Shown here piece by piece: positions 7,372-15,804 of a stretch of DNA of 64,000 nt. The notes beneath the pieces are model-generated. The model ran no database searches and was not told where the DNA came from. It was given only the letters and a program-made list of their open reading frames with translations. Each line of letters starts with the position of its first letter. Within the stretch, counting starts at the first letter, position 1. Source of the DNA: Arthrobacter ipis. GTDB lineage: Bacteria; Actinomycetota; Actinomycetes; Actinomycetales; Micrococcaceae. The translations under genes were made by a program, and so were the position numbers. The stretch is from assembly GCF_014694315.1 (NCBI RefSeq), contig NZ_JAAOXD010000003.1, positions 1 to 64,000 on the forward strand, in the 5' to 3' direction.

Positions 7372-9507
7372 ATGTCAACTGAAGATGCAGCGATCCTGCG
7401 TGAGCAACCGGCGACCCCCTTCCACGACCTCGACCACTACCTGGCGATCCCGCGCGTCAGTGGCCTGGCCCTCAGCCCCGACGGCCAGCGGCTGGTAACC
7501 ACGGTCGCCACGCTCAACAGCAAGGGCACCGAATACGGCACGGCGCTATGGGAGCTGGACCCGGCGGGCGGGAAGCAGGCCCGCCGGATCACCCGCAGCG
7601 CCAAGGGCGAAGCCGGCGCCGCGTTCGCGGCCAACGGCGACGTCTACTTCACGTCCGCCCGGCCGGATCCGGACCGGGAGGCCGACGGCGATCCCGTCAG
7701 TGCGCTCTGGGTTCTCCCCGCAGATGGCGGCGAGGCCCGCGTGGTGCTGTCGCGGGCCGGCGGCGTGGACAAGGTCATGGCGGCCAGGGACGCCAACGCG
7801 GCCTTCGTCACCGCGTCCGTTCTTGCCGGCTCCGCCGACGAGGAGGCCGACGCCGAACGCCGCAAGAGCCGCAAGGACAACAAGGTGGCGGCCATACTGC
7901 ACAGCGAGTATCCGGTGCGGTACTGGGACGCGGATCTCGGCCCTGCCCAGCCGCGGCTCTTCGCGGTGGAGCCGGGGCCCGAGCCGGAACCCGGCAAGCC
8001 CGCCACCGTGGACAGCGCCGCGCCGCTCACCCTTCGCAACCTCACCCCGGAGGCAGGCTCCCGCCTCCGGGAGGCCGTCTCGGTGGTCAGCCCGGACGGT
8101 AAGACCATCTACACGAGCCTGCTGAGGCCGCTGCCGAAGGCGGACCTGCGCTCGGTGCTCGCCGCCGTTGACGTCGCCACCGGCACTCAGCGGGTCCTCC
8201 TCGACGAGCAGGGCGTGAACTACTTCCCCGGGCCGGTCAGCCCCGACGGGGGCCTGCTCGCCGTCGTCAGTGAAAGCGACACAACGCCGCAGCAGGCACC
8301 GCAGGTCAAGCTGCATCTCCTCGATGTCTCCGGGGAAGCCGGTCCGGAGGACCTGCAGCCCCTGGCGCAGGAATGGGACCGCTGGCCCCACCCGGAAGCG
8401 TGGCTCCCGGACGGCTCTGCCCTCCTGGTCACGGCAGACGACGACGGCGCGTCGCCGGTATTCAGCGTCAGCGTTGCGGCAGGTGCCGCCCGGGAGAGCG
8501 CCGCCCTGGGGAGTGTCACCCGGGTGACGCCGGACGCAGCGGCCTACACCGACGTCGTCGTTTCACCGGACGGCCGCAGTGCCTATGCGCTGCGGAGCTC
8601 GTACGAGTTCCCCGCCGAGCCTGTCCGGATCGACCTCGCCAGCGGGGACGTCACGCGGCTGCCGTCCCCGGCGGAACGGCCGAAAACCGAGGGGTCGTTG
8701 GAGCGGGTGGAGGCGACGGCGGCCGACGGTACCCGCGTGCCCGCCTACCTGGCCCTGCCGGCCGGCGCCTCCGCGGAGAGCCCCGCGCCGCTGCTGCTGT
8801 GGATCCACGGCGGCCCGCTGGGCTCCTGGAATGCCTGGACCTGGCGCTGGAACCCGTGGCTGCTCACCGCCCGGGGGTACGCTGTCCTGCTGCCGGACCC
8901 CGGCCTGTCCACGGGCTATGGCCAGGAGTACATCCAGCGGGGCTGGGGCGGCTGGGGCAAGGCGCCGTTTACGGATCTCATGGCCGCCACGGATGCGGTG
9001 GTGCAGAGGCCGGACATTGACGAAACCCGCACGGCCGCGATGGGTGGCTCCTTTGGCGGCTACATGGCCAACTGGGTGGCCGGGCAAACGGACCGCTTCA
9101 AGGCGATCGTCACCCACGCCAGCCTCTGGGCGCTGGACCAGTTCGGGCCCACCACCGACGCGTCGCAGTACTGGCTCAAGGAGATGACGGCGGAGATGGC
9201 GCTGGAGAACTCTCCGCACCTGCACGTCGAGAAGATCCGGACGCCCATGCTGGTCATCCACGGTGACAAGGACTACCGGGTGCCCATTGGGGAGGGCCTG
9301 CGGCTCTGGTACGAGCTGCTCTCCAAGTCCCAGCTCGCGTCCGACGAGAACGGGCAGACCAGCCACAGGTTCCTCTTCTACCCCGACGAGAACCACTGGA
9401 TCCTGCAGCCGCAGCACGCCAAGGTCTGGTACGGCGTGGTTCAACACTTCCTGGCCAGGAACGTCTTAGGTAAGGACACCGAGCTGCCGGCGGATCTGGG
9501 CCTCTGA
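7372..9507 (+). CDS. S9 family peptidase (prolyl oligopeptidase / acylaminoacyl peptidase type)
   Basis: A cytoplasmic serine peptidase of about 711 aa with an N-terminal beta-propeller (repeated LSPDG and VSPDG blades, about residues 25-420) and a C-terminal alpha/beta hydrolase domain. The catalytic triad is Ser 560 in GGSFGGYM, Asp 634 in HGDKDYRVP and His 675 in DENHW. It probably cleaves short or N-blocked peptides. The ATG at 7372 is preferred, with TGAGGTG upstream; an in-frame GTG at 7357 would add five residues. No signal peptide. It stands between clpC and argA as a separate unit. Confidence 0.9.
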   Translation: MSTEDAAILREQPATPFHDLDHYLAIPRVSGLALSPDGQRLVTTVATLNSKGTEYGTALWELDPAGGKQARRITRSAKGEAGAAFAANGDVYFTSARPDPDREADGDPVSALWVLPADGGEARVVLSRAGGVDKVMAARDANAAFVTASVLAGSADEEADAERRKSRKDNKVAAILHSEYPVRYWDADLGPAQPRLFAVEPGPEPEPGKPATVDSAAPLTLRNLTPEAGSRLREAVSVVSPDGKTIYTSLLRPLPKADLRSVLAAVDVATGTQRVLLDEQGVNYFPGPVSPDGGLLAVVSESDTTPQQAPQVKLHLLDVSGEAGPEDLQPLAQEWDRWPHPEAWLPDGSALLVTADDDGASPVFSVSVAAGAARESAALGSVTRVTPDAAAYTDVVVSPDGRSAYALRSSYEFPAEPVRIDLASGDVTRLPSPAERPKTEGSLERVEATAADGTRVPAYLALPAGASAESPAPLLLWIHGGPLGSWNAWTWRWNPWLLTARGYAVLLPDPGLSTGYGQEYIQRGWGGWGKAPFTDLMAATDAVVQRPDIDETRTAAMGGSFGGYMANWVAGQTDRFKAIVTHASLWALDQFGPTTDASQYWLKEMTAEMALENSPHLHVEKIRTPMLVIHGDKDYRVPIGEGLRLWYELLSKSQLASDENGQTSHRFLFYPDENHWILQPQHAKVWYGVVQHFLARNVLGKDTELPADLGL

Positions 9508-9553
9508 CCTCCGGGCCGGAAGCGACCGCGACCGTCGCCGTAAGATGGGGGCT

Positions 9554-10063
9554 GTGACTGACTCCTTCACCGTTCGCCCTGCCCGGACCAGCGATGTGGC
9601 TGCCATCAAGAAACTGGTGGCGCCGCTGGCGGAAGAGCGAATACTGATGGCCAAGGAGACGGTGGCCTATTACGAGAGCCTGCAGGAGTTCCTGATAGCC
9701 GAGTCGGCAGCCGGCGAGGTCATCGGCTGCGGCGCCCTGCACGTCATGTGGGAGGACCTCGCAGAAGTCCGGACCCTTGCCGCCTCGGATGCCTGGCGAG
9801 GCAGGGGAGTGGGACACGTACTCGTCGAGAGTCTCCTGAAGCAGGCCGCCGCGCTGGGCGTTTCGCGGGTGTTCTGCCTGACCTTCGAGGTGGACTTTTT
9901 TAAGCGGCACGGTTTCGAGGTCATGGCGGACCAGTCGGCAGTCGATCCGCAGGTGTACTCCGAGCTGCTGCGCTCGCATGACGAAGGCGTGGCGGAGTTC
10001 CTGGACCTTGCGCGCGTGAAGCCCAACACGCTGGGCAACACGCGGATGATCAAGGCTCTCTAG
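9554..10063 (+). CDS. argA: Amino-acid N-acetyltransferase (short-form N-acetylglutamate synthase, GNAT)
   Basis: The first committed step of arginine biosynthesis: acetylation of glutamate using acetyl-CoA. The 169-aa protein is a single GNAT domain with the acetyl-CoA-binding loop WRGRGVGHVL and the conserved FEVDFFKRHGFE block near the C-terminus. It lacks the amino-acid kinase domain of classical ArgA, as in the actinobacterial short form (Rv2747 type). A TAAGAT hexamer at 9541-9546 lies seven bases before the GTG, so the mRNA is probably leaderless. The ATG at 9545 overlaps that hexamer and is therefore unlikely. Confidence 0.85.
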   Translation: MTDSFTVRPARTSDVAAIKKLVAPLAEERILMAKETVAYYESLQEFLIAESAAGEVIGCGALHVMWEDLAEVRTLAASDAWRGRGVGHVLVESLLKQAAALGVSRVFCLTFEVDFFKRHGFEVMADQSAVDPQVYSELLRSHDEGVAEFLDLARVKPNTLGNTRMIKAL

Positions 10064-10172
10064 GGTTTGCCCCGATCTCCGCGTGGTGAAACTCAGCGGG
10101 TAAGAGCCGCTCAAAGTGGCCCCGTAGCACTCCTTTTCTTTTATAAATTTGCTGGATAAACTCGTGGAGGCC

Positions 10173-10202
10173 GGAAGGGGCAGCATTGGGGGCTGTCCCT
10201 TC
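10173..10202 (+). promoter_or_regulatory. Hairpin upstream of dhaK
   Basis: GGAAGGGGCAGC at 10173-10184 and GCTGTCCCTTCC at 10191-10202 pair with one mismatch in the 235-bp gap between argA and dhaK. It could terminate argA or act in the dhaK leader. The AT-rich TTTTCTTTTATAAATTT tract just upstream (about 10133-10149) is unusual in this DNA and is a likely promoter region. Confidence 0.4.
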
Positions 10203-10298
10203 CGCCGTTTCCGAACTACCGCGCAGCAGGTGCCGGTAGTAGGGTCAAAGCACATCCTGACGGATGCCAATAAAGGACCGAGAGCCCAGGAGCCGGCC

Positions 10299-11300
10299 GT
10301 GAAAAAGCTCATCAATGACCCCCGCGCTGTTGTGGATGAATCCGTGGAGGGATTCGGCCTAGCCCATGCAGACCTAGTGACCGTCAGTGCCGATCCGAAG
10401 TACGTCACCCGCAAGGATGCCCCCGTTGCCGGCAAGGTCGGCCTGGTGTCCGGCGGCGGCAGCGGGCATGAACCGCTCCACGCCGGATTTGTGGGGCGCG
10501 GCATGCTCGACGCCGCTGTCCCCGGCGCCGTCTTCACCTCACCCACCCCCGACCAGATCATTCCGGCCACGCTCGCCGTGAACTCCGGTGCAGGGGTGGT
10601 CCACATCGTGAAGAACTACACCGGCGACGTCCTGAACTTCGAAACGGCGGCCGAGATGGCCCAGGCCGAGGGCGTGGAAGTCCGCACAGTGCTCGTCAAC
10701 GACGACGTCGCGGTGGAGGATTCGCTGTACACGGCCGGCCGCAGGGGCGTGGGGGGCACGGTCCTGGTGGAGAAGATCGCCGGAGCCGCGGCCGAGCGCG
10801 GCGACGACCTCGACGCGGTGGCGGTCATCGGCGACCGCGTGAACCAGAACGTGCGGACCATGGGCGTTGCGCTCACGGCCTGCACGGTGCCCCACGCCGG
10901 CACCCCGAGCTTCGACCTCGCGGACAACGAGATCGAAATCGGCATCGGGATCCACGGCGAGCCGGGCCGGCACAAGATCGCCATGGAAAACGCCGACGGC
11001 ATCACCGGCCGCCTGCTGGAACCGATCCTCAGCGACCTCGGAACGGCGTCGGGGGAGAAAGTGCTCCTGTTCGTCAATGGCATGGGCGGAACGCCGCTGA
11101 GCGAGCTGTACATCGTTTACCGCCGGGCCGCGCAGATCCTGGCGGAGCGGGGCCTCACGGTGGAGCGTTCCCTGGTGGGGAACTACATCACGTCCCTCGA
11201 AATGCAGGGCTGTTCCATCTCGGTGCTGCGGCTTGACGACGAGATGACGGTCCTCTGGGATGCGCCCGTGCACACGCCGGCCCTGCGTTGGGGCGTGTAG
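10299..11300 (+). CDS. dhaK: Dihydroxyacetone kinase subunit DhaK
   Basis: The substrate-binding subunit of PTS-dependent dihydroxyacetone kinase, which phosphorylates dihydroxyacetone to its phosphate. The 333-aa protein has the glycine-rich [14 protein letters not shown] motif at the N-terminus and the GIHGEPG motif in which His 219 covalently binds the substrate as a hemiaminal. The GTG at 10299 follows AGGAG by six bases and gives the conserved KKLINDP start. It is followed immediately by dhaL and dhaM, the complete three-subunit system in one operon. Confidence 0.95.
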   Translation: MKKLINDPRAVVDESVEGFGLAHADLVTVSADPKYVTRKDAPVAGKVGLVSGGGSGHEPLHAGFVGRGMLDAAVPGAVFTSPTPDQIIPATLAVNSGAGVVHIVKNYTGDVLNFETAAEMAQAEGVEVRTVLVNDDVAVEDSLYTAGRRGVGGTVLVEKIAGAAAERGDDLDAVAVIGDRVNQNVRTMGVALTACTVPHAGTPSFDLADNEIEIGIGIHGEPGRHKIAMENADGITGRLLEPILSDLGTASGEKVLLFVNGMGGTPLSELYIVYRRAAQILAERGLTVERSLVGNYITSLEMQGCSISVLRLDDEMTVLWDAPVHTPALRWGV

Positions 11301-11302
11301 CG

Positions 11303-11929
11303 GTGGGGCTGGACGTGACCTGGGCCGTCAAATGGCTGACGCTCTCGGCCCAGGCAATGGCGGAGCACAGGGTGGAGCTCATCGAGCTGGACAGGGCCAT
11401 CGGCGACTCTGACCACGGCGAAAACATGGACCGCGGCTTTCAGGCGGTGCTCGACAAGCTGGCCGAGACTCCTCCCGAAACCCCCGGCGCAGCGCTCAAG
11501 CTGACGGCCATGGCGTTGATGTCGAAGGTTGGCGGGGCTGCGGGTCCGCTCTACGGCACTGCATTCCTGCGGGCCGCAACCACGCTGGGCGATGCCGCGT
11601 ACATTGACGCTGCATCGCTCGCTGCAGCACTCGCAGCGGCGCGGGACGGCATCGTGGCCAGGGGGAAGGCCGAGACGGGCGACAAGACGATGGTTGACGC
11701 CTGGACCCCTGCCGTTGACGCAGCCGCAGCGGCAGCGGCCGACGGCGACACGCTCGCGGTCCTGATCGCCGCGGCGGAGGCTGCCGAGGCCGGCGCCATG
11801 GCCACTGATCCGCTCGTGGCGCGCAAGGGCAGGGCCAGCTACCTCGGGGAGCGAAGCGCCGGCCACCGGGACCCCGGAGCCGCCTCAAGTGCCCTCATCC
11901 TCCGCGCCGCTGCGGGAGCCGCCGCATGA
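11303..11929 (+). CDS. dhaL: Dihydroxyacetone kinase subunit DhaL
   Basis: The ADP-binding subunit that keeps its nucleotide bound and transfers phosphate from DhaM to the dihydroxyacetone held by DhaK. About 208 aa. The GDSDHGENMDRG block provides the Mg-ADP-coordinating aspartates, and KTMVDAWTPA is the conserved loop in the second half. The GTG at 11303, directly after the dhaK stop, is the simplest start. The end overlaps the dhaM start by four bases (ATGA), so translation is coupled. Confidence 0.93.
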   Translation: MGLDVTWAVKWLTLSAQAMAEHRVELIELDRAIGDSDHGENMDRGFQAVLDKLAETPPETPGAALKLTAMALMSKVGGAAGPLYGTAFLRAATTLGDAAYIDAASLAAALAAARDGIVARGKAETGDKTMVDAWTPAVDAAAAAAADGDTLAVLIAAAEAAEAGAMATDPLVARKGRASYLGERSAGHRDPGAASSALILRAAAGAAA

Positions 11930-12669
11930 CGGTGCGGATCGTGGTGGTTTCGCACAGTGACAAGATTGCCGACGGCGCCGTGGAGCTCGCGGCCCAGATG
12001 GCACCGGACGTGATGATGGTTCCGGCCGGTGGAACGTCGGACGGCCGGATCGGCACCAGCATGGAAAAGGTGATGGCGGCGCTGGAAACCGCTGCCGGAG
12101 CCGATGGTGTGGTGGTGCTGACCGATCTGGGCTCGGCCGTGATGACCGCGGAATCGGCCATGGAATTCGCCGAGGGCAGCGGCACCGTGCTCCTCGCCGA
12201 CGCCCCCATCATCGAGGGCCTCGTGGCGGCAGCGGTGGCGGCCCAAGGGGGAGCCAGCGTTCACGCTGTCCGGCGTGCAGCCGAGGCGACCCACGGCTAT
12301 CCCGCGCCGCGGCCCAAGGCAGAGAATTACGCGGCCGCTGCCACCGCCGGAAAGGAGCCCGGAACGCAGACCGCTGCCGGCCAGGCCGCAGGTGAGCCGG
12401 AACCTCTGGCCCCGGATGCCAGCGGCGACTTCGAGCTCGTCAACCTCGCAGGAATGCATGCCCGGCCGGCCGCCAAGTTAGCCGGCGGCCTGTCAGCGCT
12501 GGATGCGGACGTGACCGTGAACGGGGTGGACGGCGCCTCCATGACGGGGCTGATGACACTGGGTGCCGGCAAGGGATCGGTACTGCACGTGGAAGCGTAC
12601 GGACCCGACGCCGAGCGCGCCGTGGAGTATGTGGCGGGGCTGGTACGGGACGGTTTCGGGGAACCCTGA
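11926..12669 (+). CDS. dhaM: DhaM: PTS EIIA domain fused to HPr
   Basis: The phosphoryl donor to DhaL. The 247-aa protein has an N-terminal mannose-type EIIA domain with the active histidine in VVSHSDKIADG (residue about 10), an Ala/Pro-rich linker around residues 120-165, and a C-terminal HPr domain with the phosphorylatable histidine in GMHARPAAKL. It lacks the EI-like third domain of E. coli DhaM, so general enzyme I must phosphorylate it. The start overlaps dhaL. A hairpin follows the stop. Confidence 0.93.
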   Translation: MTVRIVVVSHSDKIADGAVELAAQMAPDVMMVPAGGTSDGRIGTSMEKVMAALETAAGADGVVVLTDLGSAVMTAESAMEFAEGSGTVLLADAPIIEGLVAAAVAAQGGASVHAVRRAAEATHGYPAPRPKAENYAAAATAGKEPGTQTAAGQAAGEPEPLAPDASGDFELVNLAGMHARPAAKLAGGLSALDADVTVNGVDGASMTGLMTLGAGKGSVLHVEAYGPDAERAVEYVAGLVRDGFGEP

Positions 12670-12675
12670 GAGGGT

Positions 12676-12714
12676 TCAGGCAGGCTGGTTCAGGCAGCTA
12701 CCTGTCCTGCCTGA
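12676..12714. terminator. Hairpin between convergent dhaM and lipoprotein genes
   Basis: TCAGGCAGG (12676-12684) pairs with CCTGCCTGA (12706-12714). It lies at the meeting point of two convergent genes and probably ends both transcripts. No T-run is present. Confidence 0.5.
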
Positions 12715-13195
12715 GGCCTGCCGCATCCAGCACCACTGAGGCGGAGATGAACCGCCCGCATTGCTCGCCGAACGGATAGCTGGCCCTGGGGGCGAAGCGC
12801 AGCGTGCGGACGGGCAACGGCTCGCCGTCGGTGTACCGCCCGCTGGCCGTGACGTCGACCGGGGACTCGCCCAGCGTGTCCAGATTTAGCATTCCCCGCT
12901 GCGTGCCGTCCGGCTTGGACGTTGCCGAGCACGTGCCGTCGGGCTTGGAATCATCGGCGCAGCCCAGATCCACGGGGACGGAGCCCGCTACGAGCTCGAG
13001 ATTCTCCTCTTTGCATTTGCCGTCCTGGCAGGCCTTCACATGCAGCGTCTTCACTTCGGGCGCGTAGCCTGCGGCCACCGTCACCGCGACCCCTGACGCC
13101 GGGCCCATTGCCGGGCACGCCGCCGCGAATGCATGGCACCCCGAAAGGAGTGCCGTCGTCGTGATTGTGGCCAAAAGTACCCCTGTCTTGCCCAT
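12698..13195 (-). CDS. Hypothetical lipoprotein
   Basis: A 165-aa protein with a short signal peptide ending in the lipobox LLSGC (lipidated cysteine near residue 20). The mature part has four further Cys residues in C-x4-C and spaced pairs that could form disulphides. The C-terminal half contains DGEPLPVRTLRFAP, typical of a beta-sandwich, but I do not recognise the family. A TACCCT hexamer five bases before the ATG may be a -10 element. It faces dhaM convergently and shares no obvious partner. Confidence 0.75.
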   Translation of the reverse strand: MGKTGVLLATITTTALLSGCHAFAAACPAMGPASGVAVTVAAGYAPEVKTLHVKACQDGKCKEENLELVAGSVPVDLGCADDSKPDGTCSATSKPDGTQRGMLNLDTLGESPVDVTASGRYTDGEPLPVRTLRFAPRASYPFGEQCGRFISASVVLDAAGLRQDR

Positions 13196-13338
13196 ACTTC
13201 AGGGTAGATCCGGTGTCCCGAAGGGGAACCGGGCCGGCCAAAACTGGCGCCCTCATCGTTACCCGGGTCCGTGCCGTGGGTGCCTAATTGAGACCAAAAC
13301 CCGGCGTGGCAGGTGCCAGCCGGTCCGGGGCGAGGCTG

Positions 13339-14292
13339 TCAGGCGGGCAGCCGGTACCCGCCCTGGTGCAGTTCGGCCAGGCCGTCCTCGAGGAGGCCCG
13401 CCAGAGCCCGTTCCAGCTGCTCCGGGGCACAGTTCAACCGGTGCAGGGCGGCCAGCGGCACGCCGATGCCGGCGGCTTCGAACCCGAGGTCGGCGGGGGC
13501 CTGCCGGAACATCTCCGCCGGCACCGGCGAGTCCGCCAGCCGGAGGACGGCCATCACACCGCCGCGGACCTGGCGGTCGGTGCCGTGCCACGCTTGGCCC
13601 TTGGGCGTATACGACGGCGGCGGCTCACCGGCGGCGAGCCAGGCGCACCGGTCGCGTACGGGGCAGACGGCGCACTTGGGTGCGCGGGCCGTGCATACCA
13701 GCGCCCCCAGCTCCATGACCGAAGCGTTCCAGCGGACGGAACTGCCGGCGTCGGACGGCAGGAGTTCCGCGGCAAGCCGCATCTCCGCGGCCGTCAGGGC
13801 CGGGGCGGGCAGGGCGGAGCCTGAAAAGAGCCGCGCGTGGACACGGCGGATGTTGGTGTCCACCACCGTCTCGCGACGCCCAAAGGCGAAGGCGGCGACG
13901 GCGGCCGCCGTGTAGCTGCCCACCCCCGGCAGTCCGAGCAACTCGGCGTAGTCCTGCGGGACCCTGCCGCCGTGGTCTCGTTCGATGGCGGCCGCGGCAG
14001 CATGCAGCCTGAGCGCGCGCCGCGGATAGCCCAGCCGGCCCCAGGCCCGGACCGCCTCGCCGGCGGGTTCCCGTGCCAGCGCTGCAGGCTCCGGCCACCG
14101 GCGCAGCCACTCTTCCCAGACCGGCAGCACACGGACCACGGGGGTCTGCTGCAGCATGATCTCGCTGACCAGCACGCCCCAGGGCGGGCAGTCGGGCGAG
14201 CGCCACGGCAAATCCCGGGCTTCGGCGTCGAACCAGTCCTCCAGTGAGGAGTGGACGTCCGTCAGGTCGGGGCAATCAGCTGTGGTTTTGAT
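13339..14292 (-). CDS. mutY: A/G-specific adenine glycosylase MutY, unusual start
   Basis: Removes adenine mispaired with 8-oxoguanine. The catalytic glutamate is in VSEIMLQQT, the helix-hairpin-helix in LPGVGSYTA, the catalytic aspartate in VDTNIRRVHAR, and a 4Fe-4S cluster motif C-x6-C-x2-C-x5-C follows VCTARAP. The only canonical in-frame start is TTG at 14211, which would cut into the conserved WFDAEARDLPWR block. That block is encoded upstream, where the frame is open back to a stop at 14304-14302. A TAGAGT hexamer at 14304-14299 lies exactly six bases before an ATC at 14292, the spacing of the leaderless genes here, so ATC is used as a tentative start. The true start is uncertain. Confidence 0.88.
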   Translation of the reverse strand: MKTTADCPDLTDVHSSLEDWFDAEARDLPWRSPDCPPWGVLVSEIMLQQTPVVRVLPVWEEWLRRWPEPAALAREPAGEAVRAWGRLGYPRRALRLHAAAAAIERDHGGRVPQDYAELLGLPGVGSYTAAAVAAFAFGRRETVVDTNIRRVHARLFSGSALPAPALTAAEMRLAAELLPSDAGSSVRWNASVMELGALVCTARAPKCAVCPVRDRCAWLAAGEPPPSYTPKGQAWHGTDRQVRGGVMAVLRLADSPVPAEMFRQAPADLGFEAAGIGVPLAALHRLNCAPEQLERALAGLLEDGLAELHQGGYRLPA

Positions 14293-14341
14293 GCCAACAC
14301 TCTAGTTGAAAACCGCGACGGCGGTTCCCGACCCTGCGCCG

Positions 14342-14788
14342 TCAGCTGGCCTCCTGCTCCGCGGGAGGCAGTCCTTCCTGCCGCGCGGGCAGCCGCCTGA
14401 CATGGCCGTGCAGGGTTTCGCCGCCGCGGCCGTTGGGCGCCGGAACAGCAAGGGCCACTACGAAGCTGGCGCTGTTCGGGTCCACTGAGCGGATGGTCAG
14501 GCTGCGCGTTCCTTCCGGTATTGACGGCGCAAAGAACTGCAGCTGGCGGGAGCCGACGGTGGCCACCTCATCCAGCTTGTACTCTGTGCCGAAATGGTCA
14601 TGGATAACGATTTCGGGGGTTTGCGGCTCTTCGTTATTGACTGAGGCGAGATGCAGGTTCACCACGATCCCGGTGTCCCAGATCTCAACCGCAAGCACCG
14701 TGAACGCAGTGCCCTGGCTCTGATGTTTGCCAAACGTCAGCGGCAGTAGAACGCGTTCGAGGTGACCGCCAGACACGTGATCTACCAT
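14342..14788 (-). CDS. Hypothetical protein, predicted beta-rich
   Basis: A 148-aa soluble protein of unknown function. The sequence alternates short hydrophobic strands and turns (EIVIHDHFGTEYKLDE, LQFFAPSIPEGTRSLTIR), suggesting an immunoglobulin-like or similar beta-sandwich. The C-terminal 30 residues are charged and probably flexible. The ATG at 14788 is chosen because GGAGAGG lies seven bases upstream. An in-frame GTG at 14878 would add 30 residues but has no ribosome binding site. It lies beside mutY on the same strand, with no evidence of a functional link. Confidence 0.6.
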   Translation of the reverse strand: MVDHVSGGHLERVLLPLTFGKHQSQGTAFTVLAVEIWDTGIVVNLHLASVNNEEPQTPEIVIHDHFGTEYKLDEVATVGSRQLQFFAPSIPEGTRSLTIRSVDPNSASFVVALAVPAPNGRGGETLHGHVRRLPARQEGLPPAEQEAS

Positions 14789-14949
14789 CAGTGGTCCTCT
14801 CCAACTCGGCCCGGTAAGTGGTATCCGGGATTCAATTTTAGTAAGCGTGCTGACAGTTGTCACCCGAATTTGAGTCACGAATTGGACATGGTGGGGCTGT
14901 GGCGGCGTGGTGGTGCAGCAGAAGCCTGGCCGTTCCTTAGCCTAGAAGG

Positions 14950-15675
14950 ATGGGCAGGCAAGACACTCCGAACTCCGGCGCGGGCCGGAACCGGTCGCCG
15001 AAACCGGCGGCACAGAAAACGGCACCCGGGAAAACGGTGCCCCGCGCGGGCCGCAAGCCGAGCCCCGCCGTGTACCGCCGTCGTCGGCTCTTTGCCGGCG
15101 TGGCGCTGCTGCTGGTCCTGGGCCTGATCGCCGGCGGTGTCGCAACGGTTTCCAGCCTCCTCGGCGGCGCCGAGCGGGCCGTCTCCGCGCAGGACTCCGC
15201 GCAGGGCTCCGCAACGCCGGGCAGCACCGCGCAGCCGGGCGCAACGCCGTCGGCCAGCCCTTCTGCCACCCCCTCCGCCTCGCCCACGTGCGACCAGAAG
15301 CTCGTGACGGTCAAGGCGGCCACCAACAAGACGTCCTACGCCGCAGATGAGAAGCCGGTGCTGAGCCTCACGGTCACCAACGGCGGGAAGCTTCCCTGCA
15401 AGGTGAACATCGGCACGTCGCAGATGGACTTCCTGGTCACCAGCGGCTCGGACCGCGTCTTCTCATCCGCCGACTGCCAGGCCGCCAGCACTGACCTGGT
15501 CAAGACCATCGCGCCCGGTAAGAGCGAAACGGCGAACTTCCCGTGGCCGCGCAACCGTTCGGTGCAGGGCTGCGAGACGGTGCCGGACGGTTCGGTTGCC
15601 GGCAGCGGGTACTACGTGTTCATCGCAAAGCTTGGCGCCAAGGTCAGCCCGCCGACGGTCTTCCAGCTCAGCTGA
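14950..15675 (+). CDS. Membrane-anchored hypothetical protein with extracytoplasmic domain
   Basis: 241 aa: a basic Pro/Lys/Arg-rich cytoplasmic N-terminus (about residues 1-47), one transmembrane helix (FAGVALLLVLGLIAGGVA, about 48-68), a Ser/Ala/Pro/Thr linker (about 75-112) and an extracytoplasmic domain with three or four cysteines. The domain resembles DUF4232-like beta-sandwich proteins (LSLTVTNGGKLPCKVNIG...), but the assignment is loose. The start is preceded by AGAAGG. It is convergent with disA across a short palindrome. Confidence 0.72.
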   Translation: MGRQDTPNSGAGRNRSPKPAAQKTAPGKTVPRAGRKPSPAVYRRRRLFAGVALLLVLGLIAGGVATVSSLLGGAERAVSAQDSAQGSATPGSTAQPGATPSASPSATPSASPTCDQKLVTVKAATNKTSYAADEKPVLSLTVTNGGKLPCKVNIGTSQMDFLVTSGSDRVFSSADCQAASTDLVKTIAPGKSETANFPWPRNRSVQGCETVPDGSVAGSGYYVFIAKLGAKVSPPTVFQLS

Positions 15676-15706
15676 CGCTGCCTGTTCCATCGGTTGCTCC
15701 ACAAGT

Positions 15707-15730
15707 GCCCTTTTGGGCGCCCAAGAGGGC
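15707..15730. terminator. Near-perfect 24-bp palindrome between convergent genes
   Basis: GCCCTTTTGGGC followed directly by GCCCAAGAGGGC is self-complementary over 24 bp with a single G-T pair. It lies between the plus-strand membrane protein gene and the minus-strand disA, so a bidirectional terminator is the simplest reading. Confidence 0.45.
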
Positions 15731-15804
15731 TGGCCCACGCCGGCAGGGTTCCCTGGCCGAGCTTGCGAGGCGAGGGTGCCGGTGGGGAGGAGCACTCGAC
15801 GGGG

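Noticed and set aside
4403-7378. A 991-codon open frame antisense to clpC
   Set aside because: It mirrors clpC codon by codon in GC-rich DNA, has no family resemblance, and clpC on the other strand is certain.
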